Part shown: piece after piece, positions 24,501 through 34,052 of the stretch
How the letters are laid out: each line of letters opens with the position of its first letter
How positions within the stretch are numbered: position 1 is the first letter of the stretch
Assembly (NCBI RefSeq): GCF_017591425.1
Contig: NW_024466607.1
Coordinates: 7,758,501 to 7,822,500, forward strand
Source: Ochotona curzoniae
Lineage: Eukaryota > Chordata > Mammalia > Lagomorpha > Ochotonidae
Length of the DNA stretch: 64,000 bases
Direction of reading: 5' to 3'
The notes under the pieces: generated by a model
Seen by the model: the letters and a program-made list of their open reading frames with translations, nothing else
What the model was told of the DNA's origin: nothing
The model's database searches: none
Made by a program: the position numbers and the translations under genes

Positions 24501-27500
24501 ATCCACTGGTTCACTCCCCAAGAGGCTGCCACGGCCAGAGCTAAGCTGATCAGGAGCTAGGAGCTTCTTCTGGGTCTCCCATGCGGGTGCAGGTCCCAAG
24601 GCTTTGGGCGGTCCTCCCCTGCTTTCCCAGGCCACAAGCAGGGAGCTGGATGGGAAGTGGAGCAGCTGGGATTAGAAGCAGAGCCCACATGGAATCCCAG
24701 CGCATGCAAGACAAGGGCTTCAGCCACTAGGCTGCCGTGTCCAGCCCAATAATGATTTTTTACAAGTCTATGTAGTAATTCCTTGTGAACACGATTGTAT
24801 CACTAACACTATGGCTTGCTCTCGATTTTCTTCAGGTGCCTCTGGGAAAAGGAAGGCGATGTGTCGTTTTGGCAGATGGATTCTACGAGTGGCAGCGAAA
24901 TCTGTACACCAAGCAGACGCAGCCGTATTTCATCTATTTCCCCCAAATCAAGACAGAAAAGGTATTATTACCAGTACTCACTGTATAATTTGGAAAGGTA
25001 CAAGGAAACAGATTAATTCAAAGAAGGGCAATTTTTTCTTAACTCACACTTTTTTGTTTTGTTTTTAAGGTTTATTTTATTTATTTGAAAGACAGAGTTA
25101 CAGAGAGAAATAGGGAGAAACAAAGAGGGTCTTCCCATCCATTAGTGTACTTCCAAAGTGGCTATTGCAGCAGGACTGGAGCCAGGAGCCTCATGGGGCA
25201 GCAGCCCACGCGCCTGGGCCATCTTCCCCTGCTTCCCAGGTGCAGTACAGGGAACTGGGTCGTCAGTGGAGCAGCAGAACTCAGACCAGCACTTGCATGA
25301 AAGTCCACTTTTTTTTTAAAGACTTATGTATTTTTATTGCAAAGTCAGATATACAGAGAGGAGGCGAGACAGAGAGGAAGATCTTCTGTCCGATGATTCA
25401 CTCCCCAAGTGAGCGCAACGGCTGATGCTATGCCGATCCGAAGCCAGGATCCAGGAACTTCTTCCGGGTATCCCATACGGGTGCAGGATCCCAAGGCTTT
25501 GGGCTGTCCTTAACTGCTTTTCCAGGCCACAAGCAGGGAGCTGGATGGGAAGCGGGGCCACTGTGATGAGAACTGGTGCCCATATGGGACCCTGACACAT
25601 GCAAAGTAAGGGCTTTAGCTGCTAGGCGCCTGCACTGGGCTCCTCCGTGTCCTTTCTAATAAAGGATCAAGTGCCATGCTTTCCAGCTGTATGTGTGCTG
25701 AGTCTTGAACTGAGTCTTCAACAGCAAGTGGCAGTTAGCAAGATGAGGAAGGGTGGGAAGGACATGTTGGGCAGAGGAAGTGTTTCCGTTAACACGTAGG
25801 GGCTTAGCGTTGCACAAGAGCCTCCTTTACTGTTGTTCGGGGTTCAGATTAGCAGTATGAGTTCTCGTTAGAGGGATGGACTAGACCACGGAAGGCCTCT
25901 GTGCCCACTGAAGGTGTTAAATGGACCATGAATCTACACTCGCACTGAGCTGCTTCCTTAGTAACGTTGGTCAAGAGGGGTTAATAGGGCCTGGGTTGGA
26001 TGACTTCTGAGATGATCGCTGTGTTATGCCTGGAGTAGAATCCAGCCTCAAGCGGAGGAAGGTTGCTGCCTGCATCTTACTTGCCCGTGTGTTTTGCTTC
26101 CAGCCTGACATCATGGGTCCAGAGGATTGGGAGCAAGTATGGGACAACTGGCGGCTGCTGACAATGGCCGGGATCTTCGACTGCTGGGAGCCCCCGGAGG
26201 GAGGAGACCTCCTGTACTCTTATGCCATTATCACGGTGGATGCCTCTCCGGGCTTGAATGACATCCACCAGAGGCAAGTCGTCATTCTTATCCCAGGGTC
26301 CAACAGGATTCTAGTAAGAGTTTATGCTTTTAGGTTTTGAGAATAAAAAACCGAGGGAAGCTGGGGCTGGTGTGATGGCATAGCAAGCTGATTCTCTGTC
26401 TGTGGCACTAGCATCCTGCGGGGGAGTCTCTTCAAGTCCTGGCTGCTCCTGTGCTGATCCAGATCTGTGCTAGTGGCCTAGGAAGGCAGGGTGGAATGGC
26501 CCAAGGTCGTATAAATCAGTGGTGCTGTTTCTCAGAGTTTCTTTTTTTTGTTGGATTCCAGGTTTCGGGATTGTTTCTTACTTTAGCACTCATGCCTGTG
26601 CTAACGATCTTTCCGTCGTTTCTGTTATTTTAGGTTGGTTGCTATTGGCTTCACATCACTTCTTTTTTTGCAGCGTTTTGTCAAATCCTTAAAAATGTGA
26701 AGAGAATCAGGTTCTCTTTTTTTTTTTTTCAAGATATTGTATCATTTGAAACCCTTCATCCTTTACAGCATTGCATTTGCATGCACCGCCTGCCCAAGAA
26801 GAGCAAAAGTCAGCTTTGTTTGTAATAAGGCAGGAGGCGAGGGAGCCGTGAGCGCTGGAGCGGAGTGGCTGTGCCTTCTGTGCACTCCGTCAGCAGGGCA
26901 GCTGTGTGCGCTCACCCTCTGAGATGGCGCAGAAGCAGAGCAAGCCCGGAACCTGCATGGAGCTCCAGGTGCTCTGATGTATCAGTTGCATCGCAACAGA
27001 CTTGCATTTTATTTTTATTTTGTTTTATTTAAACATTTATTTATTTCTATTGCAAAGTCAGATATGTAGAGAGAAGAAGAAAGACAGAGATGAAGATCTT
27101 CCGTCTGATATTTCACTCCCCATGTGACCACAACAGCCGGAGCTGAGCCGATCTGAAGCCAGGAGCTTCTTCCACACTCCCCATGTGGGTGCAGGGTCCC
27201 AAGGCTTTGGGCTGTCCTTTACTGCTTTTCCACAAGCAAGGAGCTGGATGGGAAGCGGAGATGCCAGGATTAGAACCGGCGTCCATATAGGATCCTGGTG
27301 CATTCAAAGCAAGGACTTTAGCAACTAGGTCACTGCACCAGGCCCCAGACTTGTATGTTAAAAGCAGGCATTAACAGAGCTGACTGTACACCTTCTCAAT
27401 TTTTGCTAGTTCAGCATGCTCTCCGAAGTTCCACTGGAAAGAATGTGTCATGCTATACCTGTACCCACTTTATTTAGCCTTATCCTAAGCTATATCTGTA

Positions 27501-30319
27501 AAAATATGCCTTCATGTGGTAGTTTTTTGCTAATTAACCTGAAAATAAGTTCCTCCATCTCATACAATCTAAAAATTACTACTTTTCAAATGTACTGTTC
27601 CCACCCACCTTCCTCTGTACCTGACCCTCCCCACTGTGATCAGAGGCCCACATGGACACGCAGCCCACTCAACTATGGAAGCAACATTAGAAAGAAAATT
27701 AAAAAAAAAAAAAATGAATTCCTTAAAAAGTATACTATTGTTTTATTCGGTTTTAGGTAAAGATGTGTGAATTACAGCAAGTTAAACTGTGGGATACTTC
27801 AAAAAAGTTTATGAATGAAAAATTTCATGAAAAAAACGTTTTCTGGAAAAGATTTTTGAAATCTGGTCATAGGTTTTTTTTGGTAAATACACATTTCCTT
27901 CCTTTTTTGTTTTTTAAAAGAGTTTTATGTGTGGGTGACAGTGCTTGGTCTGTCTGCCACCTTTTTCCCAGGCACATGAGCAGGGAGACTGCCAGAGATA
28001 AATCAGTGGGATTTAAACCGGCGCTCTGCTATGGGAAGCTAGTGTCACAGGCAGTGCTTAACTTGTGTACCATAACACCAGGCTCCCCACCCCCTTCTCC
28101 CACAGACAGGAAAATCTTCCATCCGCTGATTCACTCTCCAAGTGGCCACAATGGCCAGAACTGTGCCTGTCTGAAGCCAGCAGCCAGGAGCCCCTTCCCG
28201 GGTCTCCTCTGTGGGTACAGAGGCACAAGCGTTTGTGCCATCCTCCACTACTTTCCCAGATGTTTAGTAGGGAGCTGGGTGAGAAGTGGAACAGCCAAGA
28301 CTCAGTGCCCAAATGGGATGCTGGCACCACAGTCTGCTATTCCATGGCACCAGACTGACCCACCTCAGAATTTCTCAGTGTAGCTCTCTGGGAGTTGAAT
28401 CTAGCATCCTTACCCAGTTGTGTTCAGACAGCAAGTGGCGGCTGTCAGCTGGGAGTCGTCAGCTCACTCGGATCTCTTTTCCTTTCTACTTCTCCTTTCC
28501 CCTCACCTCCCTGCCTAGGATGCCTGCTATCCTGGATGGGGAAGAGGCCGTCTCTAAGTGGCTTGACTTCGGTGAGGTCTCAACTCAGGAAGCCCTGCAG
28601 TTAATCCACCCTACAGACAACATCACCTTCCATCCAGTCTCTCCCGTGGTGAACAACTGCCACAACGACACTCCCCAGTGTGTGACTCCTGCCCACCTGA
28701 TGGTCATCAAAAAGGTGTGTCCTGCCACTGGCAGTGTGGGATAGCCCTTTCTGGTGGGAGACGGCCGTTTACAGCCAGAACTTGAGTGGGCCTGCTGAGC
28801 CAGCTGGAGGACTCTGTCTGGAGAAGCAGTACAAGACAAAGGGGTGCTTGACAGTGTTGTGTCTGGTTCCTGTCCAGCTAGGGCTCGTGACGTTATCTGT
28901 TTCCCCAACCGTGAGGTGAAGGCGTTCCAGGCGTCAGTCTCTTCAGAGGGATTGGACAGCATTCTGATTACAAACTTGAGTCCTTAAAATTGGCAAGGAT
29001 GTGGAGGGTGTGCTATTGAAGGCAGAATAAACAGGCAAGGAGCTGGCTCCAGAACATTCTGGAGTAAAGGCTGCGGCACGGGCATTGTGCCATGGAAGGA
29101 GCTCAGTAGGACCTGCTCCTGGTGTTCCAGAACAAACCTCGTCATGCCTGAGCCGTCGGGGCGGGGGGAGGGTCGCGAGAGCAGCCACCTCATTCCTGTG
29201 GGGTTTTTCTTTTTTAAATTATTTTTATTTATGTCTCTTTCTCTGTATAAGTCTGTTTTTCCAATAGACATGAATAAATTAAAAAAAAAATTTTTTTTTT
29301 GGAAAGGCAGTTTTACAGAGATAGAGGGGAAGATCTTCCATCCACTGGTTCACTCCCCTAATGGCTCAGTGGCCAAGAGCTGAGTAAATACGAAACCAGG
29401 AGCAGCAGCTTGTTCCAGGTCTCCCACGTGGGTGCAGGTCCCAAGCTTTGTCCTCCCCTGCTTTCCCAGGCCACAAGCAGGGAGCTGGCAGGAAGTGGAG
29501 TAATGGGGAAATGAAACAGCACCCATATGGGATGCTAGCACTTGCAGGCAGAGGATTAAGCTGCAGTCACCGCACCAGCCCCTCTGTTTTAAAGTTCTCT
29601 TTACATATTCACAGTCAGGCTCATCTGTTTTGTCTCAGTTCTCTACAAGCTGCAATTCTAACAGTTGTTCTTGTTTGTTTTCCATTAGTGATCTAAAACT
29701 AAGCAGTTCTTTAGGCAGTGCTTTATTTCTACCTGCAAAAGTAACGGTCTGCTGAGGTGCACTAATGGAGAGCAGTTGGAGTGGTGACAGTGGGGAGCTT
29801 GTGCAGACAGCCAGCTGTGACCTGGCCTGGCAGCTGTGGGGAGGTCATGCACGCCTCTGCAGCCTCTAGCAGCGTTCTCCTGAACTGCCTTCTCCGACCA
29901 AGCCACCTCATCCTCTGTTAGGCTTCCAAGACCCTCTGCCCACCCAGGGCCAGAAGGCCCCATCTGGCCTTAGCAGTGTCACCCAGCCCTGGTCAGCAGC
30001 TGGGGCCTCTTCCCCAGGTCTCCGCGGAGTGGGCCTTTTGCAGAAGCACCAAGGAGTGGTTTGAGCCTTTCCTACTTTCTCCTAGGAGCCCAAAGCCAGT
30101 GGCAGCAGCCAGAAGATGTTGCAGTGGCTGACCTCAAACTCACCCAAAAAAGAAGACTCAAAAGCATTCCAAAAAGAATCAAACGTGTTCCAGTGGTCCA
30201 GGCATTTCCTGCCAAAGAGCAACCTTCCGGTCAAGAGAGGGGGCCCAGGACCCCTGAAGCGGTGGCTGAGACCGGAGAAGCAGGAGGGGCCCGAGGCTAA
30301 GCGGCCACAGAAGCAGTAG
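17947..30319 (+). CDS. HMCES: HMCES, abasic-site (SRAP) DNA-protein crosslinking shield (spliced)
   Basis: Binds abasic sites in single-stranded DNA at replication forks and crosslinks to them through the N-terminal Cys, protecting the site from cleavage and error-prone bypass. Six coding exons (17947-18129, 23297-23437, 24836-24961, 26104-26273, 28519-28714, 30086-30319) give 349 residues. The SRAP domain spans about residues 2-270. Cys2 follows the start Met (MCGRTSCHL), which also fixes the start; ATG has A at -3. The NCR motif is at 95-97, Glu126 lies in ADGFYEW and His205 in IHQRMP. Human is 354 residues as I remember. The five missing here are one near residue 85 and four at the start of exon 4. 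The C-terminal tail (273-349) is basic and poorly conserved, with QKMLQWL and LKRWL as candidate PCNA-contact motifs. Intron 4 is GC-AG; the others are GT-AG. Confidence 0.96.
18474..18521 (+). repeat. (ATT)n microsatellite, ~16 units
   Basis: A pure TTA/ATT run directly joined to the tail end of the antisense SINE at 18522. It replaces the normal TTTATTTATTTTTATTGG tail and so probably grew from it. Confidence 0.92.
18522..18745 (-). repeat. CSINE with microsatellite tail, internally shortened
   Basis: CTATTGGAAAGGCAGATATG onward to GGCTAATGCATCGGGCCC. It is about 100 bases shorter than full copies. Confidence 0.82.
19706..20014 (-). repeat. CSINE, full length
   Basis: TTATTAAAAGATTTATTTC and GCCAGATATACAGAGAGG at the tail, CTAGGCTACCATACTGGGCCC at the head, with a few small internal deletions. 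Confidence 0.85.
20060..20340 (+). repeat. CSINE, old, head truncated
   Basis: Begins near GCTACCCTGGCATCCCATAT and ends CTAAATAAATCTTGAAAA. Confidence 0.7.
20440..20665 (-). repeat. CSINE fragment
   Basis: GAACCAATCCAGAGCCAGGA through to GAGCCAGTGTGTTGGCC; the tail is missing. Confidence 0.65.
20728..20993 (-). repeat. CSINE, old and diverged
   Basis: TTTTTTATTTTTATTTGACA at the tail, CTAAGCCAAATGCCCAACTC at the head. Confidence 0.6.
21040..21345 (+). repeat. CSINE, old
   Basis: GGGGTCAGTGCAGTAGCCAA at the head and TTTGGGCAGAGAACCAGCAG near the tail. Confidence 0.72.
21574..21894 (-). repeat. CSINE, young, with perfect 14-bp target duplication
   Basis: AAAGATTTATTTATTTATTGG to GCCAGACTGCCGGGCCCG. 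The direct repeat ATAAGGTGCTATTT occurs at 21560-21573 and 21895-21908 without mismatch, which marks a recent insertion. Confidence 0.92.
21912..22333 (-). repeat. Two adjacent CSINE copies (first one internally deleted)
   Basis: 21912-22023 keeps only the tail (TTATTGGAAAGTCAGATTTA) and the head (GCCACTATGCTTCTGCACCA). 22047-22333 is a full older copy with the TTTATTTGAAAGTTACAAAG tail. Confidence 0.7.
22394..22690 (+). repeat. Two 5'-truncated CSINE copies in tandem
   Basis: 22394-22501 and 22507-22690 each end in a CTCTGTATATCTG...AATAAAAATAAAT tail. The next element (22702) is inverted, tail to tail. Confidence 0.78.
22702..22984 (-). repeat. CSINE
   Basis: ATATTTGTTTTTATTGGAAA at the tail, GCCATCAGTTCAGGGCC at the head. 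The left end abuts the A-tails of the sense copies. Confidence 0.8.
23297..23437 (+). CDS. HMCES: HMCES coding exon 2, residues 62-108
   Basis: The acceptor is ctgtggcag and the donor gtaggt. [20 protein letters not shown] then [28 protein letters not shown] and NCRSDT are SRAP core motifs; Asn95 and Arg97 correspond to DNA-contacting residues in the family. One residue shorter than human near FKDD. Confidence 0.95.
23515..23665 (+). mobile_element. L1 ORF2-end fragment, sense
   Basis: GGCCTAAGGATATGAACCTG, GACCAGTAGACACATGAAAA and CATGCTCAGGATAACATGCT follow the order of the L1 ORF2 3' part in sense orientation. No open frame remains. Confidence 0.55.
23690..24440. other. HMCES intron 2, possible ancient transposon remnant
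   Basis: 23870-24130 contains ACAACAAACCGTCCCCAAAG, TTACTGATTTAAAACAA and GATGGCACCTGGAGCTGGAT, which resemble an old mammalian interspersed repeat. I cannot name the family with confidence. No exon-like frame. Confidence 0.35.
24443..24750 (-). repeat. CSINE, young type
   Basis: TTTAAGATTTATTTATTTTT and ATTGGAAAGTCAGATAGAAAG at the tail, CTAGGCTGCCGTGTCCAGCCC at the head. Confidence 0.85.
24836..24961 (+). CDS. HMCES: HMCES coding exon 3, residues 109-150
   Basis: The acceptor is ttttcttcag and the donor gtatta. [20 protein letters not shown] to PQIKTEK. Glu126 in ADGFYEW is the catalytic glutamate of the SRAP family. Forty-two codons, phase 0 both ends. Confidence 0.96.
25055..25300 (-). 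repeat. CSINE, old
   Basis: AAGGTTTATTTTATTTATTTG and AAAGACAGAGTTACAGAGAG at the tail; the head half is lost next to the following copy. Confidence 0.7.
25311..25641 (-). repeat. CSINE, young type
   Basis: TTTATTGCAAAGTCAGATAT at the tail, AGGCGCCTGCACTGGGCTCC at the head. It is inserted beside the older copy at 25055-25300. Confidence 0.85.
26104..26273 (+). CDS. HMCES: HMCES coding exon 4, residues 151-207, GC splice donor
   Basis: The acceptor is tttgcttccag. [20 protein letters not shown] to GLNDIHQ and two bases of Arg207. His205 is the conserved active-site histidine. The only donor that keeps frame with exon 5 is CAGAG|GCAAGTC at 26273/26274, a GC donor. The start of the exon is four residues shorter than human. 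Confidence 0.93.
26362..26520 (+). repeat. CSINE 5' half
   Basis: GGGGCTGGTGTGATGGCATA and the following CATCCTGCGGGGGAGTC block; the tail half is missing. Confidence 0.7.
27020..27345 (-). repeat. CSINE, full length
   Basis: ATTTATTTATTTCTATTGCA and AAGTCAGATATGTAGAGAG at the tail, GGTCACTGCACCAGGCCCC at the head. Confidence 0.85.
27780..27885 (+). repeat. Possible mariner-type MITE remnant
   Basis: ACTTCAAAAAAGTTTATGAA, AAATTTCATGAAAAAAACG and GATTTTTGAAATCTGG resemble the end of an old mariner-derived element. Tentative: one end only was seen. Confidence 0.3.
28095..28362 (-). repeat. CSINE, tail truncated
   Basis: GGAAAATCTTCCATCCGCTG to GCTATTCCATGGCACCAGAC, ending about 160 bases before HMCES exon 5. 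Confidence 0.72.
28519..28714 (+). CDS. HMCES: HMCES coding exon 5, residues 207-272
   Basis: The acceptor is ccctgcctag and the donor gtgtgt. The first base completes Arg207; then [20 protein letters not shown] to LMVIKK. The RMPAIL segment closes the SRAP active site next to His205. Sixty-five codons, the same length as human. Confidence 0.95.
29210..29582 (-). repeat. CSINE with a short sense tail at its left
   Basis: 29286-29582 is antisense, ending CACCGCACCAGCCCC. 29215-29285 carries a sense-strand tail (TGTTTTTCCAATAGACATGA then AATAAATTAAAA). The two meet tail to tail at the A/T run. Confidence 0.75.
30086..30319 (+). CDS. HMCES: HMCES terminal coding exon, residues 273-349
   Basis: The acceptor is ctttctcctag. 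[20 protein letters not shown] to AKRPQKQ, stop TAG at 30317-30319. Disordered, Lys/Pro-rich tail outside the SRAP fold. QKMLQWL matches the human segment, while human EQWLKR reads KRWLRP here. Confidence 0.94.
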   Translation, partial: EPKASGSSQKMLQWLTSNSPKKEDSKAFQKESNVFQWSRHFLPKSNLPVKRGGPGPLKRWLRPEKQEGPEAKRPQKQ

Positions 30320-30945
30320 TGCAGGGCTCTGCGAGAACTCTGCCACCCCCTGCTACACCCAGGGCTGCAGCTCACGTCTCAGCTGCCGGCACTGCAAGGC
30401 GGTGGCATGATATTTCTCGACACTGGGGGCTGAGGTGAAAGTGGCCATCCTGATTGTGGCTAGAAATCCCAGGTGAGGCTGTCGGGTGCCCACTGCCATC
30501 ACTAGCCCAGGTGAGGCTGTCGGGTGCCCACTGCCATCACTGGCCCAGGTGAGGCTGTTGGGTGCCTGCTGCCATCACTGGCCCAGGGGTACCTGGGCTT
30601 GCCCAGATGTCCAGCCAGGCCCGACAAAGCCTTCCCTCGATTGGGTCCCTGCTGGGAACCCTCAGCCCTGATCTGAGGCTGCTTTCTGCTCTGCCTCTGG
30701 CTTTTGGTCTTGTAGAATTAAGTTGCTAAGTATTTTATCAGAATAAGTTATATTTGATAAACTTTTGCCTACATTGTGGGAAATGATGCTGGGGGGCGGG
30801 GAGGGCGGGAAGAGGAGTTCTGGATCTTACCCAGTCTTCCTGTAGCAGCAGTCCTAAGGAATGGATTTTGTCACAAATGGGACATTGGAGCTTGGTGAGA
30901 AAAAAATAAATAAATAAAAAGGTTTGGTGGAGCTTCTTCCTGGCC
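30320..30945 (+). other. HMCES: HMCES 3' UTR and poly(A) signals
   Basis: The UTR includes the 38-bp minisatellite at 30471-30584 and a G-rich run near 30791. Overlapping AATAAA signals lie at 30905-30918 (AATAAATAAATAAAAAGG), about 590 bases after the stop. Confidence 0.75.
30471..30584 (+). repeat. 38-bp x 3 minisatellite in HMCES 3' UTR
   Basis: Three head-to-tail copies (30471-30508, 30509-30546, 30547-30584) beginning AGGTGAGGCTGTCGGGTGCC. Copies 1 and 2 differ at one base, copy 3 at a few more. Confidence 0.95.
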
Positions 30946-31257
30946 TCTGTTTACCCTCTCCGCCTGGAAGCTGTTGAAATCCTTTAGCGGAAAACCAGCC
31001 TGGGGGGGGCGGGCCTGTTATGCCAAGGCCAAGACCTAACCATGGGGTAGCGTGGGTTCTGGGTGGGCAGTGACAGCCCAAGAGCCCCCAGGCTCTGCAC
31101 AGAGAGAGGAACAGGGAAGACCCGGGCTTCGGGCCACATTCTGAGAACTGGGAGTTGAAGCTGTGGGGAGGGGGCCAGGGGCCGCTTGGTGCCCCATGGC
31201 CCTGTCACTTCCACGTGACTTTCACCACATTAAGAGTTGTTTTGCAAATACTTGTTT

Positions 31258-31522
31258 GTGGAGCCAGCCCTGAGGCACATTTCCAGCGTGGGCATCCCAA
31301 ATGGGCAGCTGGTTCAAGTCCTGGTCCTGGCTGCCCCACTTGCCATCCACTTCCTGCCAGTGGCCTGGGGAAGCAGGGGGGGACAGCCCAAGTCCCTGAG
31401 CCTCCGTCACACTGAGATCCGGAGGTGCTCCTGGGGTTGGCCTTTGGGAAGAGAACTAGCAGATGGATAGTGTGTGTGTCCTCTCTACAACTCTACCTTG
31501 CAAATAAATCTTGGAAAAGAAA
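31258..31522 (+). repeat. CSINE, old
   Basis: GGAGCCAGCCCTGAGGCACA at the head, TTGCAAATAAATCTTGGAAA at the tail. Confidence 0.7.
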
Positions 31523-31529
31523 TTGTTCG

Positions 31530-31850
31530 ATGACAGTGCGATGTCTAGTGGCTAAAATCTTCACCTTGCAAGAGCCGGCATCCCATGTGGGTGCTGGTTT
31601 GTGTCCTGGACTGCTTCACTTCCCACCCATCTCCCTGTGGCCTGGGAAAGCAGTGGAGGACGGCCCAAAGCCTTGGGACCTGCACCCGCATGGGAGACTC
31701 GGAGAAGGCTCCTGGCTTCAGATTAGACTAGCTGCAGCGTTTGAGGCCATTTGGGAGTGAGCCAGTGGATGAAGATCTGTTAGTTTTTTTTTTCTGTGTG
31801 TGTGTGCGCGCGCGCGCCCTTCTCTAATTCCGCCCTTCAAGTAAGCCTTT
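31530..31850 (+). repeat. CSINE with (TG)n(CG)n in its 3' part
   Basis: AGTGCGATGTCTAGTGGCTA at the head, CCTTCAAGTAAGCCTTTTAA at the tail. The CT-rich segment has become a TG/CG alternating run. Confidence 0.78.
31795..31818 (+). repeat. (TG)6(CG)6 alternating tract
   Basis: Twelve bases of TG repeat pass directly into twelve bases of CG repeat, 24 bases of unbroken purine-pyrimidine alternation. Confidence 0.93.
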
Positions 31851-31879
31851 TAAAAAGTGGTTTGGTAACGTTGAGCACT

Positions 31880-32470
31880 CCTGTGTGTGCAGCCCTGTGC
31901 AGCAACGGAGAACCGGCAGGTGTTCGCTACCCGGACGCCACCAAGGGCCCTTGCAAAGGGGCCTGGAGCCGGAAGGCAGCGGCGGCCGAGAGGGGCCCGC
32001 CTTCCCGCCGTCCGGGAAAGAAGCGGGGAGGAAGGGGTGCTGGGGCTCCGGCGCCGAAAGGCCGGGCCTGCGGGGAGCCCTGAGCCGCCGTCCGCGCCAC
32101 GGAGCGCCGGGCCGGGCCGGCTCCAGGAACAAGGGTCCCGCAAGACGCTGTCCCCGCCCGCTTGCTTCGGTGACCACCGGGAGAGAAGGGGAAGGCGACC
32201 CTCACGCACAGATCGACCCTGGCAGCAAAAGAACTGCAGTTTGCTGGAGCCCGGGCTCGATGCCCTATGCAAATGAGGGATCGGCATCTACACCAATCAG
32301 AGGGAGGCTCGGCCCGTCGCTGCTAATGGGAGTGAGCGGCGCGAGGCGCGGCTGGGCCCGGTTCGGGAGTCGGGCCGGGGCAGCGCGGGACGCAGGCGGC
32401 AGGCCGTGCGCGGGACACCGGCCTTGCGGGCACCCTCCTTCCCCCGCAAAGGGGCAGGGGAGGCGGGTGG
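31880..32470. promoter_or_regulatory. Orphan CpG island with octamer and CCAAT box
   Basis: CpG-dense sequence between HMCES and H1-10 with no recognised gene. ATGCAAAT (32267-32274) is a perfect OCT octamer and CCAAT lies at 32293-32297, with GC boxes on both sides. The frames inside show no histone or other known protein. Promoter activity is inferred, not seen. Confidence 0.5.
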
Positions 32471-33713
32471 GGGTGGGGCTACGTACTCACGCACTGCCAA
32501 GCGGGTCGGTCAGGTGTTCCTTTGTGTGCGGTTTGTTGGTTGGTCTGTGAGTTTTGAAAGTTAAGCCAAGTTGCTAGAGCGTTCACCGCTGTCACTTTGG
32601 ATGCAGATTCTTGTCGCGGTTCACTGTGGCTTTACGACATCCTCTGCTGTCCACGCGCGCCTCCCGCGGTTCTCGGAGTCGTTTCCAGTCCACGTGGAGG
32701 AGCCTGTGGCGCGTGCGTCTCACCCACTCGCGCGCGTGTTTATACTTGCAGACAGGTGTATTATAAAAGCACTTACTGGTCTCTGAGAAGCCCTCACCCA
32801 TCCCCGGCTTCACGGTGGGCATCTCCTTTTCCAACTTCTTTTGAGTCATCAGTCTTGCTAGCTGTGGCCACGTCTGATTTCCACTTGTCCCAGGGGTTTC
32901 TAAACCTCACCAATACTTACCGGCACAGGAGCGCAGGTTCTGTCCTGGGTTGGAAACTCCCACCCCTGAGACCAAACCGAGGCAGCCCTCACCTGCCTGG
33001 ACGGAGTGGCTCCACCGTGACTCTGCGGCTGAGGAGGGCAGCCCTGCAATTGGCTCCCCTCCCACCCCTCCAGCAGTGGCCAGGCTGGGCTTCCCGCTTG
33101 TGGGCCCTGGATTTCAGGGTTCCCATCAATTCTGGAGCCTGCCCACGTTCCTGTGCACCTGTGGCTTCTTCATCTAGACCCCAGCCCTGCAGTGTATTGG
33201 GACTGAACATGCCTGGGTGAGGGCCAGCCACACCAGTTAGATTAGCTAAACTGTGAAGCTCTGAGGAGCTTCTGGCAGGGGAGGAGTGGCTCTGCCAGAA
33301 GAGTTTGTGCCATGAAGGGTCAGCAGGGCAAGTGTTTTGGTGGGAGCCAGAGATCCCTGGGCTCCCCTCTGGGCCTGCATATCCTCCCTCTCCCAAGCAG
33401 CGTGAGCAGCAAGGGATGCCCCAGGGAAAGCCCACTCTCCTGAGGAGGCGGAGTACAGGCCATGGGGAGACCAACTTTGAAGGGGGAAGGGGAGTAGTGT
33501 GCTCACACCGCACTCCCAGGAGCCCAGGACCAAGGGAAGACCTAGGACCCCACTCCATCCATGTCCTGCTTGGCATCCTGGGACCCCAGAGAAGACAAGC
33601 ATGCTTCAGGTTCCAGCAGACAGCTCCCTAGCAGGCAGGAGCTGCAGCGCTGTTTGTACAATCTGGGGCTTCAGAATCAGATCACATGACACAGGGCATC
33701 ATTTTATTTTTTC

Positions 33714-34040
33714 CTTAAGATTTATTATTTTTTTTTATTGGAAAGTCAGATATACAAAGAGGAGGAGAGACAGAGAGGAAGATCTTCCGTCCGATGATTC
33801 ACTCCCCAAGTGAGCACAATGGCCGATGCTGTGCAGATCCAAAGCCAGGATCCAGGAACTTCTTCAGAGTATCCCACACAGTTGCAGTGTCCCAAGGCTT
33901 TGGGCTGTCCTCAACTGCTTTCCCAGGTCACAGGCAGGGAGCTGGATGGGAAGCGGCACTGTTAGTATTAGAACCAGCGCCCATATGGGATCCCAGCGCA
34001 TGGAAGATAAGGATTTAGCCACTAGGCTACCATGCTGGAT
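33714..34040 (-). repeat. CSINE, young type
   Basis: TTATTGGAAAGTCAGATATAC at the tail, CTAGGCTACCATGCTGGATC at the head. Confidence 0.86.
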
Positions 34041-34052
34041 CCAGAGGGTTTC

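Noticed and set aside
31887..32550. Possible histone gene at the octamer island
   Set aside because: None of the frames contains a histone-fold or H1 globular motif, and no histone stem-loop is present.
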